In this document: positions 1-8,617 of the stretch, in pieces
How positions within the stretch are numbered: the first letter of the stretch is position 1
Layout: each line of letters opens with the position of its first letter
NCBI GenBank assembly: GCA_964637565.1
Contig: CAZWTY010000003.1
Coordinates: forward strand, 24,770 to 88,769
Direction: 5' to 3'
Source: DYJE01 sp964637565
Lineage (GTDB): Bacteria; Desulfobacterota; Desulfobacteria; Desulfobacterales; Desulfolunaceae
Length of the DNA stretch: 64,000 bases
Program-made: the position numbers and the translations under genes
The notes under the pieces: generated by a model
Told to the model about the DNA's origin: nothing
Seen by the model: only the letters and a program-made list of their open reading frames with translations
Database searches by the model: none

Positions 1-229
1 CATTGAGAAACGTGTTCTTGTCATACCTGCGCTTGTCGGCGTTTTCTTCCTCAATTTCGTTTTCACGTTCAGCCAGAAGGTGGAGAGACGCAACGGTGAC
101 CATATCCAGAGGCAGGGTATGTCCGAGTACATCGATCTGATCGAGTTTTCTGAAATTTTTTTCAAGGATCATGTCAAGCTGCTCTTTGACATAGACGCTG
201 TCAAAAGCCGACACATGGGGGTTTTCCAT
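1..229 (-). CDS. Hypothetical protein, C terminus beyond window
   Basis: An open minus-strand frame begins with ATG at 229 and runs off the left edge, leaving 76 residues visible. A GGA-type ribosome site (AAAGGACA) lies just upstream of the start. The visible part is charged and helical, with a Glu-rich stretch near residues 60-70 (ENEIEEEN). I see no signal peptide or known motif and do not recognise the family. Codon use matches the neighbouring minus-strand genes, so it is probably real. Confidence 0.55.
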   Translation of the reverse strand, partial: MENPHVSAFDSVYVKEQLDMILEKNFRKLDQIDVLGHTLPLDMVTVASLHLLAERENEIEEENADKRRYDKNTFLN

Positions 230-498
230 AGGTTGTCCTTTACAAGATGAAGATGCTGCGCCGCCTGAATGGGCCCGGTATGACGAAGTCACGGGCTGCT
301 GACTCCCCGGCCCCTGTGGTCTTAACCAAATATCGACAGAAATGGCTGGATGTTCAGAAAAAAATGATTTTTTTTCGGGCCGGCCCGTTCAAGGCATAAA
401 AAAACACAATGTTCATCAATGGTTATTACTATAACACCTGATTTTTCCCGAATCAAGGACACAGGCGGAATCACGTCGTTTTGAAAGGCGAGGGGCCA

Positions 499-939
499 TC
501 AACCGTTGATTTCGTCAATCATGGACGCAAGGTGCAACGCCATTTCCTCTTTCTTTTTTTCATGTGCCCTGAGATCCCTGCCGCGGGGTTCGTGTTCAAG
601 GCGTTCCTCATCGCCACTGGCCAACCCATCCATATCGCCCGGGAATTCCTCACCCTCACCTGCGTCTCCCCCGCTTCCCGAAGCCCGAATGTCGACGCAC
701 TCCCCGTCTCGGCCAACCACCAGAGAAAGGGTGACGCGGACATCGAAGTCGAGCTTGTAGGCGATGGACGAGCCGTGAACGACCAGGTCTCCCCGTTTGT
801 ACTCCACGTCGTCATGGAGCTTCAATCTGTACTTTTCCTTGAGAAGGGTTTCAATGGCCTGCCAGTCCAGCTCACCGATCAGGCTGTCGATAAAATCACT
901 TTCCCCTTTTTTTATGGACTCCGAATCAGTAATTTTCAA
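499..939 (-). CDS. Hypothetical 146-aa protein coupled to the ParA-like gene
   Basis: A minus-strand ORF that I start at TTG 939, because AGAGGG sits about 8 bases upstream; an in-frame TTG at 969 would add ten residues. The first ~80 residues look folded (LDWQAIETLLKEKYRL, then a beta-rich part ending LSLVVGRDGECVDI). The C-terminal half is acidic, Gly-rich and then Lys/Glu-rich, so probably disordered. The gene follows the ParA-like gene by 26 bases (or overlaps it if the upstream TTG is used), which suggests co-translation and a shared role. I recognise no family. By position it could be an adaptor for the ATPase, as many orphan ParA proteins have small partners, but that is inference. Confidence 0.6.
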   Translation of the reverse strand: MKITDSESIKKGESDFIDSLIGELDWQAIETLLKEKYRLKLHDDVEYKRGDLVVHGSSIAYKLDFDVRVTLSLVVGRDGECVDIRASGSGGDAGEGEEFPGDMDGLASGDEERLEHEPRGRDLRAHEKKKEEMALHLASMIDEING

Positions 940-965
940 TGGTTCATCCCTCTTTTTCACGCGGA

Positions 966-1864
966 TCAAAGGCTGTCACGGTACAAGAATTCGTAGCAGA
1001 GATCGAAAAAAGCTTCGGTAACAGGTGATTTCATATCACAAAGACAGGCCGGTCGGCATGGGTCCACATCCTGCGACAGGGGAATGNNNNNNNNNNNNNN
1101 NNNNNNNNNNNNNNNNNNNNNNNNNNNNNNNNNNNNNNNNNNNNNNNNNNNNNNNNNNNNNNNNNNNNNNNNNNNNNNNNNNNNNNCATATCACAAAGAC
1201 AGGCCGGTCGGCATGGGTCCACATCCTGCGACAGGGGAATGGGAACCGGATAAACGGCTTTTTCAAGTCCCCCAAGGTCATGGGCCTGCGACATGCCCTC
1301 TGGGTCGCAACGGTTGAACAGGACGCCTGACAGCTTCAGCGGATTATCCCCACCCTGACGAAGACGGCCGGAATAAGCCAGGACCTCTTTCACGTCACGG
1401 GCCGCCCTGTCCCCTGACGGCACCGGAATGATCAGGCTGTCGCCGGCTATCACGGCGCTCCGTGACAGCAGTCCTTTCGTGGAAGGGGTATCGAAGACGA
1501 TATAATCGTATGCTTCGCGGAATTTTTCCATGACGATGGAAAGGATTTTTTCCCTGTCCGGATTCATGGCAAGCATCCTGTCCAGACTGCCCCCTCCTTC
1601 ACCGAAGGGAAGAATCTGAAGATAGGGCAGAACCGTGTCCGACACGGCGCTCCTGGCGCTGACGATTCCCGACAGAACGTCGAACAGTCCGAAAGCCGTG
1701 TCGTCACTGTCCGGAAGAAGCCCTTCCGACGCCCTGCCATCGGGCGAACAGTCGACAAGAAGGGTTTTCCGCTCAAGGACAGCCAGGGACGCGGCAAGAT
1801 TGACCGCCGTGCTGGTCTTTCCGCTTTGTTCCCTGAAATTGGCGATACAGATCACATGACCCAT
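966..1864 (-). CDS. Orphan ParA/MinD-like ATPase (interrupted only by an assembly gap)
   Basis: Member of the ParA/MinD P-loop ATPase family. The N terminus MGHVICIANF leads into REQSGKTST at residues 11-19, a P-loop in which the usual KGGxGKT is changed: the signature lysine is Arg and the Gly pair is Glu-Gln. The switch motif DTPS and LLVDCSPDGRASEGL are also visible. As deposited, a 100-N gap and a duplicated 55-bp flank fall in the 3' end. Removing 155 bases leaves 744 nt, exactly 248 codons, ending LCDMKSPVTEAFFDL...RDSL with TGA at 966-968. The corrected protein is 247 aa, normal for ParA. No parB is seen nearby, so this is an orphan ParA, perhaps positioning another complex. It is divergent from the FGE-fold gene at 2085. 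Confidence 0.8.
1087..1186. other. Assembly gap (100 N) between overlapping contig ends
   Basis: Exactly 100 N. The 55 bases before it (1032-1086) are repeated exactly after it (1187-1241), as expected when two contigs ending in the same 55-mer are scaffolded without merging. It is not a biological repeat; the reading frame of the ParA-like gene is intact once one copy and the Ns are dropped. Confidence 0.93.
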
Positions 1865-2084
1865 GGTAAATCCCCGGCAAATGATTTTTTTAAAAATGAA
1901 TTCCTTTCTAACATATTATTTTTCCGTTTGAAAGAAGGCCCGCCATCAAATCCGTCTTTCCTTATGTTTTTCATATGATTTTCTTTTTGCCCAGCGGCGT
2001 TTTTATGGATGGTCTTTCCCCGAAAAACAGGGTACTTTAACAAAAAAAGACCACTTGACACGATAGTATCCCCAGCGAGGTCGG

Positions 2085-3902
2085 ATGATTTCAGGTTCAC
2101 AGGGACAGGGACTCAGCTATGTCATCACGTACGAAGGCATCGAAAACGTGGTATCGAGCCTGGACTATTCCAATCCCAACACCCTGAAACACAAGTACAT
2201 CCAGGCCGTCCTGTCACGGTACGCACCGGACATCGATGTGCTTCTGGTGGAAAAACCCGACCCTGACCGATTGATCCGCGACATCTGGAATCTTCCCGAT
2301 GATCCTGAACAGATCCGGTCCAAAAGAAAAAATCTGAGTTCCATCCGCTCCACCGTCAATTCCGACCTCAAGGCCCTGTTTCAAAAAGGTTTGAACCCCG
2401 AAGGAATCACCGTCGGTCCGGACCATCTGTTTGTCATGTCCGACGAAGCGAAGAACGAGCGTCTGAGCGCCTTCGCCCAATCCATCAAGTCGGGTGCCCA
2501 TATCGACCTGATGCAGGTTGCCGATGTGCTGAAACTCATCGGTGATTTTATCGAAAAAAACAGCGACGAACTCCGCACGCCCAGATCATCTGAACTTCTC
2601 GAAAATATCCAGAATGTTCTTAAAATGCTGGGATCTGAAACAGGAGAATCCGCGGCACCTGGAAGCGGCTCCGGGCCTTTCAGTGAAGAATCCGAAGGCC
2701 CGGGCCAGGAAAACCCGGACATGGCCGGCCAAATGACCGAAGACCTCGACGACCTGGAAAAAATTGACCTGGACGAAATTGAAGAGGTCGATGAGGATCA
2801 GGTTGATATCGTGGACGAGGACGAGATCGAAGAAGTNNNNNNNNNNNNNNNNNNNNNNNNNNNNNNNNNNNNNNNNNNNNNNNNNNNNNNNNNNNNNNNN
2901 NNNNNNNNNNNNNNNNNNNNNNNNNNNNNNNNNNNNGAAATCGATGAAAATGAAGTGGACATCATCGACGAAGAGGAACTCCAGCCGTATCCGCCCCAGG
3001 AGTTCCAGAAAGAATCAGGCGGAATCGGAATTCCGGACGACAGCGACCAGCCCCCCATAGGCCCCGACGAGGAAAAAAGGCGCCTTTCCGAACAGTTCAC
3101 CAAAGAGCTGACGGCCATGGACAGGTACTACAACAGTTACCTGCATATCCCGAAAGGCCGTTACACCATCGGAAGCCCTGCTCCCCAGAAACACGAGGCC
3201 ACAGAACACGAAGTCATTCTCGACGATTTCTACATCGGGAAGTTCCCCGTCACCAACGCTCTTTTCGAAGTTTTCGTCGCACGAACAGGATACAGGACCA
3301 CAGCTGAAAAAAAAGGGCACGGAACGGTTTACACCGGGCGTTTCAGGAAAACCACCGACAGGAAAACAGGCCAGATCCGCTCGGTATGGAACGCCACGTT
3401 CAGCTACCAGATCGTCAAAGGGGCCTGCTGGTACCATCCTGACGGCCCATCGAGCACCATCGCCCACCGCCTGAACCACCCGGTGGTTCAGGTCAGCCTG
3501 GAAGACGCCTTCGCCTTTGCCTCGTGGGTCGGGAAAACCCTGCCCAGCGAGGCCCAGTGGGAAGCCTCGGGCCGAACGGACAAAGGCTTCATCTATCCCT
3601 GGGGCAACGCCTGGATGGACCAGGCCTGCAACATGGAAAAAAGCGCCATCTCGGAGACCACACCCGTGGACCGGTATCTGGATTTTGTCAATGAGTACAA
3701 AATCGCCGACCTTTTGGGTAACGTCCTGGAATGGACGTCGGACATGATCCCCTCGCCCTATTCGCCCCAGTCCGCCCAACACTACGCCATCGCCAAGGGG
3801 GGAAGCTGGATTTCGAGCCAGCCCGTGTCCCTCTGGTCCCGATTTATTTTCAAAGAAGACTATACCGCCAACATCCTGGGATTCAGATGCGTGGCCCGCT
3901 GA
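2085..3902 (+). CDS. FGE-sulfatase-fold protein with acidic repeat linker
   Basis: Starts at ATG 2085 with GAGG 5 bases upstream. Three parts are visible. Residues 1-190 are helical and unrecognised. Residues ~215-300 are a very acidic repeat (units like VDIVDEDEIEE and VDIIDEEE) interrupted by a 100-N gap. The rest is a formylglycine-generating-enzyme/C-lectin-like domain beginning GRYTIGSPAPQ, with GKFPVTNALF, LPSEAQWEASGR, YPWGN, LGNVLEWTSD and a terminal LGFRCVAR. In true FGE two cysteines follow KGGS; here that stretch reads KGGSWISSQPVSLWSRF, with neither cysteine, so formylglycine synthesis is unlikely and a binding role more so. The true length is unknown because of the gap. The gene is divergent from the ParA-like gene, 220 bp away. 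Confidence 0.8.
   Translation: MISGSQGQGLSYVITYEGIENVVSSLDYSNPNTLKHKYIQAVLSRYAPDIDVLLVEKPDPDRLIRDIWNLPDDPEQIRSKRKNLSSIRSTVNSDLKALFQKGLNPEGITVGPDHLFVMSDEAKNERLSAFAQSIKSGAHIDLMQVADVLKLIGDFIEKNSDELRTPRSSELLENIQNVLKMLGSETGESAAPGSGSGPFSEESEGPGQENPDMAGQMTEDLDDLEKIDLDEIEEVDEDQVDIVDEDEIEEXXXXXXXXXXXXXXXXXXXXXXXXXXXXXXXXXXEIDENEVDIIDEEELQPYPPQEFQKESGGIGIPDDSDQPPIGPDEEKRRLSEQFTKELTAMDRYYNSYLHIPKGRYTIGSPAPQKHEATEHEVILDDFYIGKFPVTNALFEVFVARTGYRTTAEKKGHGTVYTGRFRKTTDRKTGQIRSVWNATFSYQIVKGACWYHPDGPSSTIAHRLNHPVVQVSLEDAFAFASWVGKTLPSEAQWEASGRTDKGFIYPWGNAWMDQACNMEKSAISETTPVDRYLDFVNEYKIADLLGNVLEWTSDMIPSPYSPQSAQHYAIAKGGSWISSQPVSLWSRFIFKEDYTANILGFRCVAR
2837..2936. other. Assembly gap (100 N) inside acidic repeat
   Basis: Exactly 100 N. 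Unlike the first gap, its flanks do not overlap. Both sides encode Asp/Glu-rich repeats, so the assembly probably broke in a low-complexity repeat of unknown length. The frame staying open across it is by chance of the placeholder size. Confidence 0.9.
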
Positions 3903-3992
3903 ATATTTACCGTTTTAATCCTCCGGGTCTTTGTGTTATGGGTGTGAGGTCTCATCGTCACGACTAACAACGGTTATTCCAGGGAGCGGAAT

Positions 3993-5111
3993 GTGGACAC
4001 GATCATCGAACAACGGCTGAATGACTTCAGAAACCGCATGAAAAAAAACAAGCTGGATTCTTTTTTTGTCCTGAACCAGTCCAACCGGCGCTTTCTAAGC
4101 GGCTTTGCGGCCCATGACACGGGCATCGACGAATCGGCCGGCGCCCTGATCATCACGGAGAAAGATCTTTTTCTCCTGACCGACTCCCGCTTCGTCACCC
4201 AGGCGGCGAACGAGGCTCCGGGCTTTGAGGTCCGCTGCTACAAAACAGGAATTCAGGATCTGATTCCTGAAATTTTGAACGCCCTCGGGTGCAGGAAACT
4301 GGGTTTTGAGGGCAGTCGTCTGTCCTACGCCGCATACTGCAAAATCAAGGAAAGTCTCAATTCCAACAACGTCAAAACGGAATTTGTCCCTGCCGACGCG
4401 GTGGTGGACGATCTGAGGGTGATCAAATCCGACGACGAGGTGTCGTTGATCCGGAAAGCCCTGGCCATCGCCGAATCAGCCTACCTGGAGACACTGAAAA
4501 AAGTGAAACCCGGGGTGACGGAAAAAGATCTGGCCTGGGAACTTGAAAAAGCCATGAGGGAATCGGGAGCCGAAGGCCTCTCCTTTCCCTCCATCGTGGC
4601 TTCGGGGGTCAACAGCGCCCTGCCCCATGCCATTCCAGGGTCAAGGGCCGTCCGGGAAAACGAGCCCCTTCTTTTCGACTGGGGGGCGGTCTTCAACGGG
4701 TATTGCAGTGACACCACCCGCACCGTGGTTCCCGGAAAGCCTGACGACACGTTTTTGAAACTCTACGACATTCTTTTCCAGGCCCAGAAGATGGCCATCG
4801 AAGCCATCAGACCCGGTGTCAGCACGAAAACCGTGGACACCATCGCCCGGAATCATATCCGGGAAAAAGGGTTCGGCGATTTCTTCGGTCACGGCCTGGG
4901 CCACGGTGTGGGTCTTGAAATCCACGAGGCTCCCCGTCTGGGCCCCATCAAGGAATCCATCCTTGAACGAGGGATGATCGTCACGGTGGAACCGGGCATC
5001 TACCTTCCCGAATGGGGCGGTATCCGCCTGGAGAACATGGTCCTTGTCACTGAAAACGGAGGTGAGGTCCTGAACACTCTGGATTATGACCATTTTATCC
5101 TGGCCATGTGA
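3993..5111 (+). CDS. M24B-family Xaa-Pro aminopeptidase
   Basis: A 372-aa creatinase/aminopeptidase-P-type metallopeptidase that removes N-terminal residues preceding proline. The start is GTG 3993 with AGGGAGCGG upstream; the ATG two bases earlier is out of frame and soon stopped. The N-terminal creatinase-like domain covers about residues 1-130. The catalytic pita-bread domain shows the metal ligands: Asp in DWGAVFNGYCSDTTRTV, His in FGHGLGHGVGLEIHE, Glu in VEPGIYLP and Glu in RLENMVLV. The length is normal for bacterial PepP/PepQ-like proteins lacking extra domains. It overlaps no gene but lies only 20 bp before the XerD start, so the two are probably co-transcribed. Cytoplasmic. Confidence 0.92.
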   Translation: MDTIIEQRLNDFRNRMKKNKLDSFFVLNQSNRRFLSGFAAHDTGIDESAGALIITEKDLFLLTDSRFVTQAANEAPGFEVRCYKTGIQDLIPEILNALGCRKLGFEGSRLSYAAYCKIKESLNSNNVKTEFVPADAVVDDLRVIKSDDEVSLIRKALAIAESAYLETLKKVKPGVTEKDLAWELEKAMRESGAEGLSFPSIVASGVNSALPHAIPGSRAVRENEPLLFDWGAVFNGYCSDTTRTVVPGKPDDTFLKLYDILFQAQKMAIEAIRPGVSTKTVDTIARNHIREKGFGDFFGHGLGHGVGLEIHEAPRLGPIKESILERGMIVTVEPGIYLPEWGGIRLENMVLVTENGGEVLNTLDYDHFILAM

Positions 5112-5131
5112 CGCTAAAACAGGTGGAAACC

Positions 5132-6028
5132 ATGTCATCCGTGGACCGTCAGATCGACCTATTCCTGAATTACATCCAGGTCGAAAAAGGACTTTCCGGA
5201 AAAACCCTGGAATCGTACAGCCGAGACCTGGCCCGCTACGCCTCGTTCCTGGCTGAAAACCAGAACGGCAGGGTGACCGACGAAGATACCTACCTGATCC
5301 TGAAACACCTGATCAACCTCCGGGATGAAGGACTGTCGCCCCGGTCAAGAGCCAGACACCTGGTGTCCATCCGGAGTTTCTACCGTTTTCTTCACATGGA
5401 AAAAATCCTGTCCAAGGACCCGTCCAAGCTCATCGATTTTCCCAAAAGCGGTCTCCGGCTCCCCGACACCCTGACATCGGGCGATGTGGAAAAACTGATC
5501 GACGCACCGGACAGAACCACGCCCCGGGGGATCCGGGACGCGGCCATGATCGAACTGCTATACGCATCGGGGCTCCGGGTCAGCGAACTGATCCTTCTTC
5601 CTGTTCGTGACGTGAACCTGGAAGCCGCGTTTGTCCGGGTATTCGGGAAAGGTTCAAAAGAAAGGGTGGTGCCCATGGGGAGTTACGCCCGGGAGAAAAT
5701 CGAGTTTTATCTGAAATACGGCCGGCCCTACCTGCTCAAGGGCAGGTCAAGTGATTTTCTTTTCGTGGCCAGGGAAAACAAACCCATGACACGCCAGGGG
5801 TTCTGGAAACTCCTGAACCGCTATGCGGTCAAGGCTGGAATCGTTAAAAACATCTCGCCCCACACCCTGCGCCATTCCTTCGCCACCCACCTCCTTGAAG
5901 GAGGCGCGGACCTGAGGGTGGTCCAGGTCATGCTGGGGCACTCGGACATTTCAACCACCCAGATCTACACCCATATCACCCGGGATCACCTGAAAAACAT
6001 CCATGGGAAATACCATCCCAGAGGTTAG
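5132..6028 (+). CDS. xerD: XerD/XerC-type tyrosine recombinase
   Basis: A 298-aa site-specific tyrosine recombinase of the chromosome-dimer-resolution type. I use ATG 5132, preceded by AGGTGG, rather than the GTG at 5108 that overlaps the previous stop. The N-terminal SAM-like core-binding domain spans ~1-95 and the catalytic domain ~105-290. All catalytic residues are present: R149 (SGLRVSEL), K173 (GKGSKER), H244 and R247 (HTLRHSF), H270 (LGHSD) and Y279 (QIYTHI). Length and the compact C terminus fit XerC/XerD and not phage integrases. Assignment as XerD rather than XerC is by general resemblance and is less sure. It converges on the copper ATPase gene. Confidence 0.85.
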   Translation: MSSVDRQIDLFLNYIQVEKGLSGKTLESYSRDLARYASFLAENQNGRVTDEDTYLILKHLINLRDEGLSPRSRARHLVSIRSFYRFLHMEKILSKDPSKLIDFPKSGLRLPDTLTSGDVEKLIDAPDRTTPRGIRDAAMIELLYASGLRVSELILLPVRDVNLEAAFVRVFGKGSKERVVPMGSYAREKIEFYLKYGRPYLLKGRSSDFLFVARENKPMTRQGFWKLLNRYAVKAGIVKNISPHTLRHSFATHLLEGGADLRVVQVMLGHSDISTTQIYTHITRDHLKNIHGKYHPRG

Positions 6029-6040
6029 AGATAGCGTTGA

Positions 6041-8617
6041 TCACTCAATACCTGCCACTTCAAACCCCGTATCGACCACAGTTTTTTTCAATGTCTCATC
6101 CGATACATTCTCGACTTCAACCGTTGCACTTTTGGAGGACAAATCAACGCTTACATCGGTGACGCCGACGACAGCCTTCAGAGCCTTTTCAACCGATGCC
6201 GTGCAATGACCACAATTCATTCCTTCAATTTTGATAATCTTTTTCATCGTGGTTCTCTTTTGTTCTTCAAAATCAACTGGCTCAGCAGAAACGTCTGTAG
6301 GCTCTTTTTCCAACCTGTTGAAATTTTGGTTTTTTGGCGTATTGTCATGGTTCAGGTTGAACAAACGCAGTCTTAGAGCATTGCTCACGACGCTGACAGA
6401 ACTGAAGCTCATGGCAGCAGCCGCGATCATGGGACTGAGCGTCCATCCCAAAGAAGAGTAAAACACGCCCGCTGCCACTGGAATACCGATACAGTTATAG
6501 ATAAAAGCCCAGAACAGATTCTGGCGAATGGTTCGCATCACAGCCCTGCTGAGCTGTATGGAAGAAACCACATCCAGAAGATCACTTTTCATCAGCACGA
6601 TATCCGCTGATTCAATAGCCACATCTGCTCCCGCTCCAATAGCGATGCCTACATCCGCACGGACCAGAGCCGGAGCATCGTTAATGCCGTCTCCGACCAT
6701 GGCGACTTTCCTGCCATGGCCCTGCAAGGCGCGGATTTCACGCTCCTTGTCCTGAGGCAGGACTTCGGCCACAACCTTGTTGATACCTGCCTGTCGGCGC
6801 ACAGATTCTGCTGTTTTGGCGCTATCACCTGTCAGCATGATCACTTCTATGCCCATGCGTTCAAGTTCGGACACTGCCTTATGGCTGCTTTTTTTGATCA
6901 CATCGGCAACCGCAACAAGTCCGACCAGTTCCCGATCCCGTGCGAAGTATAAAACAGTTTTACCCTCAGCGGAAAAATCCCCTTCTTTGCTTTCAAGATT
7001 ATTTGAAATGCCTTCTGCCAGAAGCATTTTTGCGTTACCCGCCACATGGCGTAGCCCATCGATGACGCCGGATATCCCTTGTCCTGGCGTTTGAGTGAAA
7101 TCCTCCACTTTACGAAACAAAAGGTTTTGTTTTTTCGCTTCATTGACGATTGCCATGCCAAGGGGGTGTTCTGACAAATTTTCCAAAGAAGCGGCAAGAA
7201 CAAGCACTTCGGTTTCAGAAAGACCCTTGACTGGAAGGATATCGGTAACGACCGGCCTGCCCTCGGTCACGGTACCGGTCTTATCCAGCACGACGGTATC
7301 GATGACACCGGCCAATTCAATGGCTTCAGCGGATTTTAGCAGAATACCGCGTGTTGCACCGAGTCCGGTGCCCACCATGATCGCCGTTGGTGTTGCCAGC
7401 CCAAGGGCGCAGGGGCACGAGATAACCAGCACCGCGATGCCGATGGACAGCGCAAACTCGATTTCATAACCGAGCAGCAGCCAAACAGCCGAAGCAAGAA
7501 CGGCGATAACGATAACTACAGGCACAAAAACACCGCTGATCTTGTCTGCCAGCCGTGCAATGGGAGCCTTTGACGAGGTGGCCTCGTCCACCAGCCTGAT
7601 AATCTGGGCAAGGGTCGTATCTTCACCCACCCTGGTGGAACGCATTAAAAAATGCCCGGATTTGTTGATGGTCGCCCCTGTGACCATGCTGCCCTCAAGT
7701 TTTTCCACAGGAAGACTTTCGCCTGTCAGGGCCGATTCGTCCAAAAAGCCACTTCCTTCCGTGATAACCCCGTCCACAGGAACACTTTCCCCGGTCTTGA
7801 CGACCAGAATATCCCCGACGTTTACGTTCTCACGAAGAATGATGGTTTCCTTGCCATCACGCATCACTGTGGCTGTTTTGGGTGCCAGGTCCATAAGCCT
7901 GGCAATAGCCTCTGACGTCCTGCCTTTGGCTCTGGCCTCTAAAAATTTTCCCAGGACAATGAGGGTCAGAATCATCGCTGCTGAGTCAAAATACAGGTTT
8001 TCGGCAAAGTGCTGCGCTGTTGTAACATCAGCCCGCCCAATGGAAAAAGCCATTTTATAGACAGCATACACGCTGAAAAGAGCCGCAGAGCCTGAACCAA
8101 TGGCGATAAGCGAATCCATGTTGGGAGAACCGGAAAACAGGGTTTTAAATCCTGTCCGATAAAAACTGAAGTTGACAAACATGACGGGTATGGTCAGCAA
8201 CAACTGCGTCAGAGCCAAGGCAAACGCGTTTTCCGCACCGTGAAAAACACCGGGCTGGGGCAGTCCCATCATAGGGCCCATCGCGATATAAAAAAGAGGG
8301 GCCGTAAAAAAAATGGAGACAATCAACCGTTGTTTCATCTCGGCCAGTTCCATGCTGGCAGGATCAGGCCCCGGGATGTCGTTTGTGATTTTTTCAGTGT
8401 TGCGGGCATGCCGGGAAGCCCCGTAACCGGCCTTTGTCACGGCATTCACGATATCCATTTCTGAAACAGCGTTTGCATCAAAACTAACGGCCATTGTGTT
8501 TTTCAAAAGGTTCACGTTCACATCGTCAACACCACGTAATGCGGCTACGGCTTTGCCGACCCGGTTGGAACATGCAGAGCAGGTCATGCCGGTAATGTCG
8601 AAAAATTCTTTTTGCAT
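6041..8617 (-). CDS. copA: Copper-translocating P1B ATPase with CopZ-like C-terminal domain
   Basis: An 858-aa P1B-type ATPase. Residues 1-70 form an N-terminal heavy-metal-associated domain with MTCSAC (C13, C16). The membrane part carries CPC at 401-403, the copper-specific transport motif. The phosphorylation motif DKTGT starts at D445, followed by TGDSAKT and GDGINDAP. After the last membrane helices and a ~40-residue linker, residues 791-858 form a second HMA domain (GMNCGHC) of exactly CopZ size, beginning with its own Met (ATG at 6245-6247). This looks like a copA-copZ fusion, or a site of internal initiation. ATG 8617 has GAAGGG upstream. The gene seems more AT-rich than its neighbours, and no copper regulator is beside it, so transfer is possible. 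Confidence 0.93.
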   Translation of the reverse strand: MQKEFFDITGMTCSACSNRVGKAVAALRGVDDVNVNLLKNTMAVSFDANAVSEMDIVNAVTKAGYGASRHARNTEKITNDIPGPDPASMELAEMKQRLIVSIFFTAPLFYIAMGPMMGLPQPGVFHGAENAFALALTQLLLTIPVMFVNFSFYRTGFKTLFSGSPNMDSLIAIGSGSAALFSVYAVYKMAFSIGRADVTTAQHFAENLYFDSAAMILTLIVLGKFLEARAKGRTSEAIARLMDLAPKTATVMRDGKETIILRENVNVGDILVVKTGESVPVDGVITEGSGFLDESALTGESLPVEKLEGSMVTGATINKSGHFLMRSTRVGEDTTLAQIIRLVDEATSSKAPIARLADKISGVFVPVVIVIAVLASAVWLLLGYEIEFALSIGIAVLVISCPCALGLATPTAIMVGTGLGATRGILLKSAEAIELAGVIDTVVLDKTGTVTEGRPVVTDILPVKGLSETEVLVLAASLENLSEHPLGMAIVNEAKKQNLLFRKVEDFTQTPGQGISGVIDGLRHVAGNAKMLLAEGISNNLESKEGDFSAEGKTVLYFARDRELVGLVAVADVIKKSSHKAVSELERMGIEVIMLTGDSAKTAESVRRQAGINKVVAEVLPQDKEREIRALQGHGRKVAMVGDGINDAPALVRADVGIAIGAGADVAIESADIVLMKSDLLDVVSSIQLSRAVMRTIRQNLFWAFIYNCIGIPVAAGVFYSSLGWTLSPMIAAAAMSFSSVSVVSNALRLRLFNLNHDNTPKNQNFNRLEKEPTDVSAEPVDFEEQKRTTMKKIIKIEGMNCGHCTASVEKALKAVVGVTDVSVDLSSKSATVEVENVSDETLKKTVVDTGFEVAGIE

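Noticed and set aside
376..387. CGGGCCGGCCCG palindrome flanked by T and A tracts as a terminator
   Set aside because: The palindrome has no loop, so a stable hairpin of terminator type is doubtful, and no gene ends there.
1032..1241. 55-bp direct repeat as a phage attachment or duplication site
   Set aside because: Exact length, position at an N gap and restored frame after merging all fit an assembly overlap.
2055..2060. TTGACA upstream of the FGE-fold gene as a -35 box
   Set aside because: No -10 element at 16-19 bases; that position falls within the ribosome site and the start codon.
2085..3902. FGE-fold protein as a target of a diversity-generating retroelement
   Set aside because: No reverse transcriptase or template repeat is present in the window, and the C-terminal region shows no adenine-rich variable pattern.
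5132..6028. Tyrosine recombinase as a sign of an integrated element
   Set aside because: Length and catalytic domain fit the housekeeping XerC/XerD type; no tRNA, repeats or phage genes are near.
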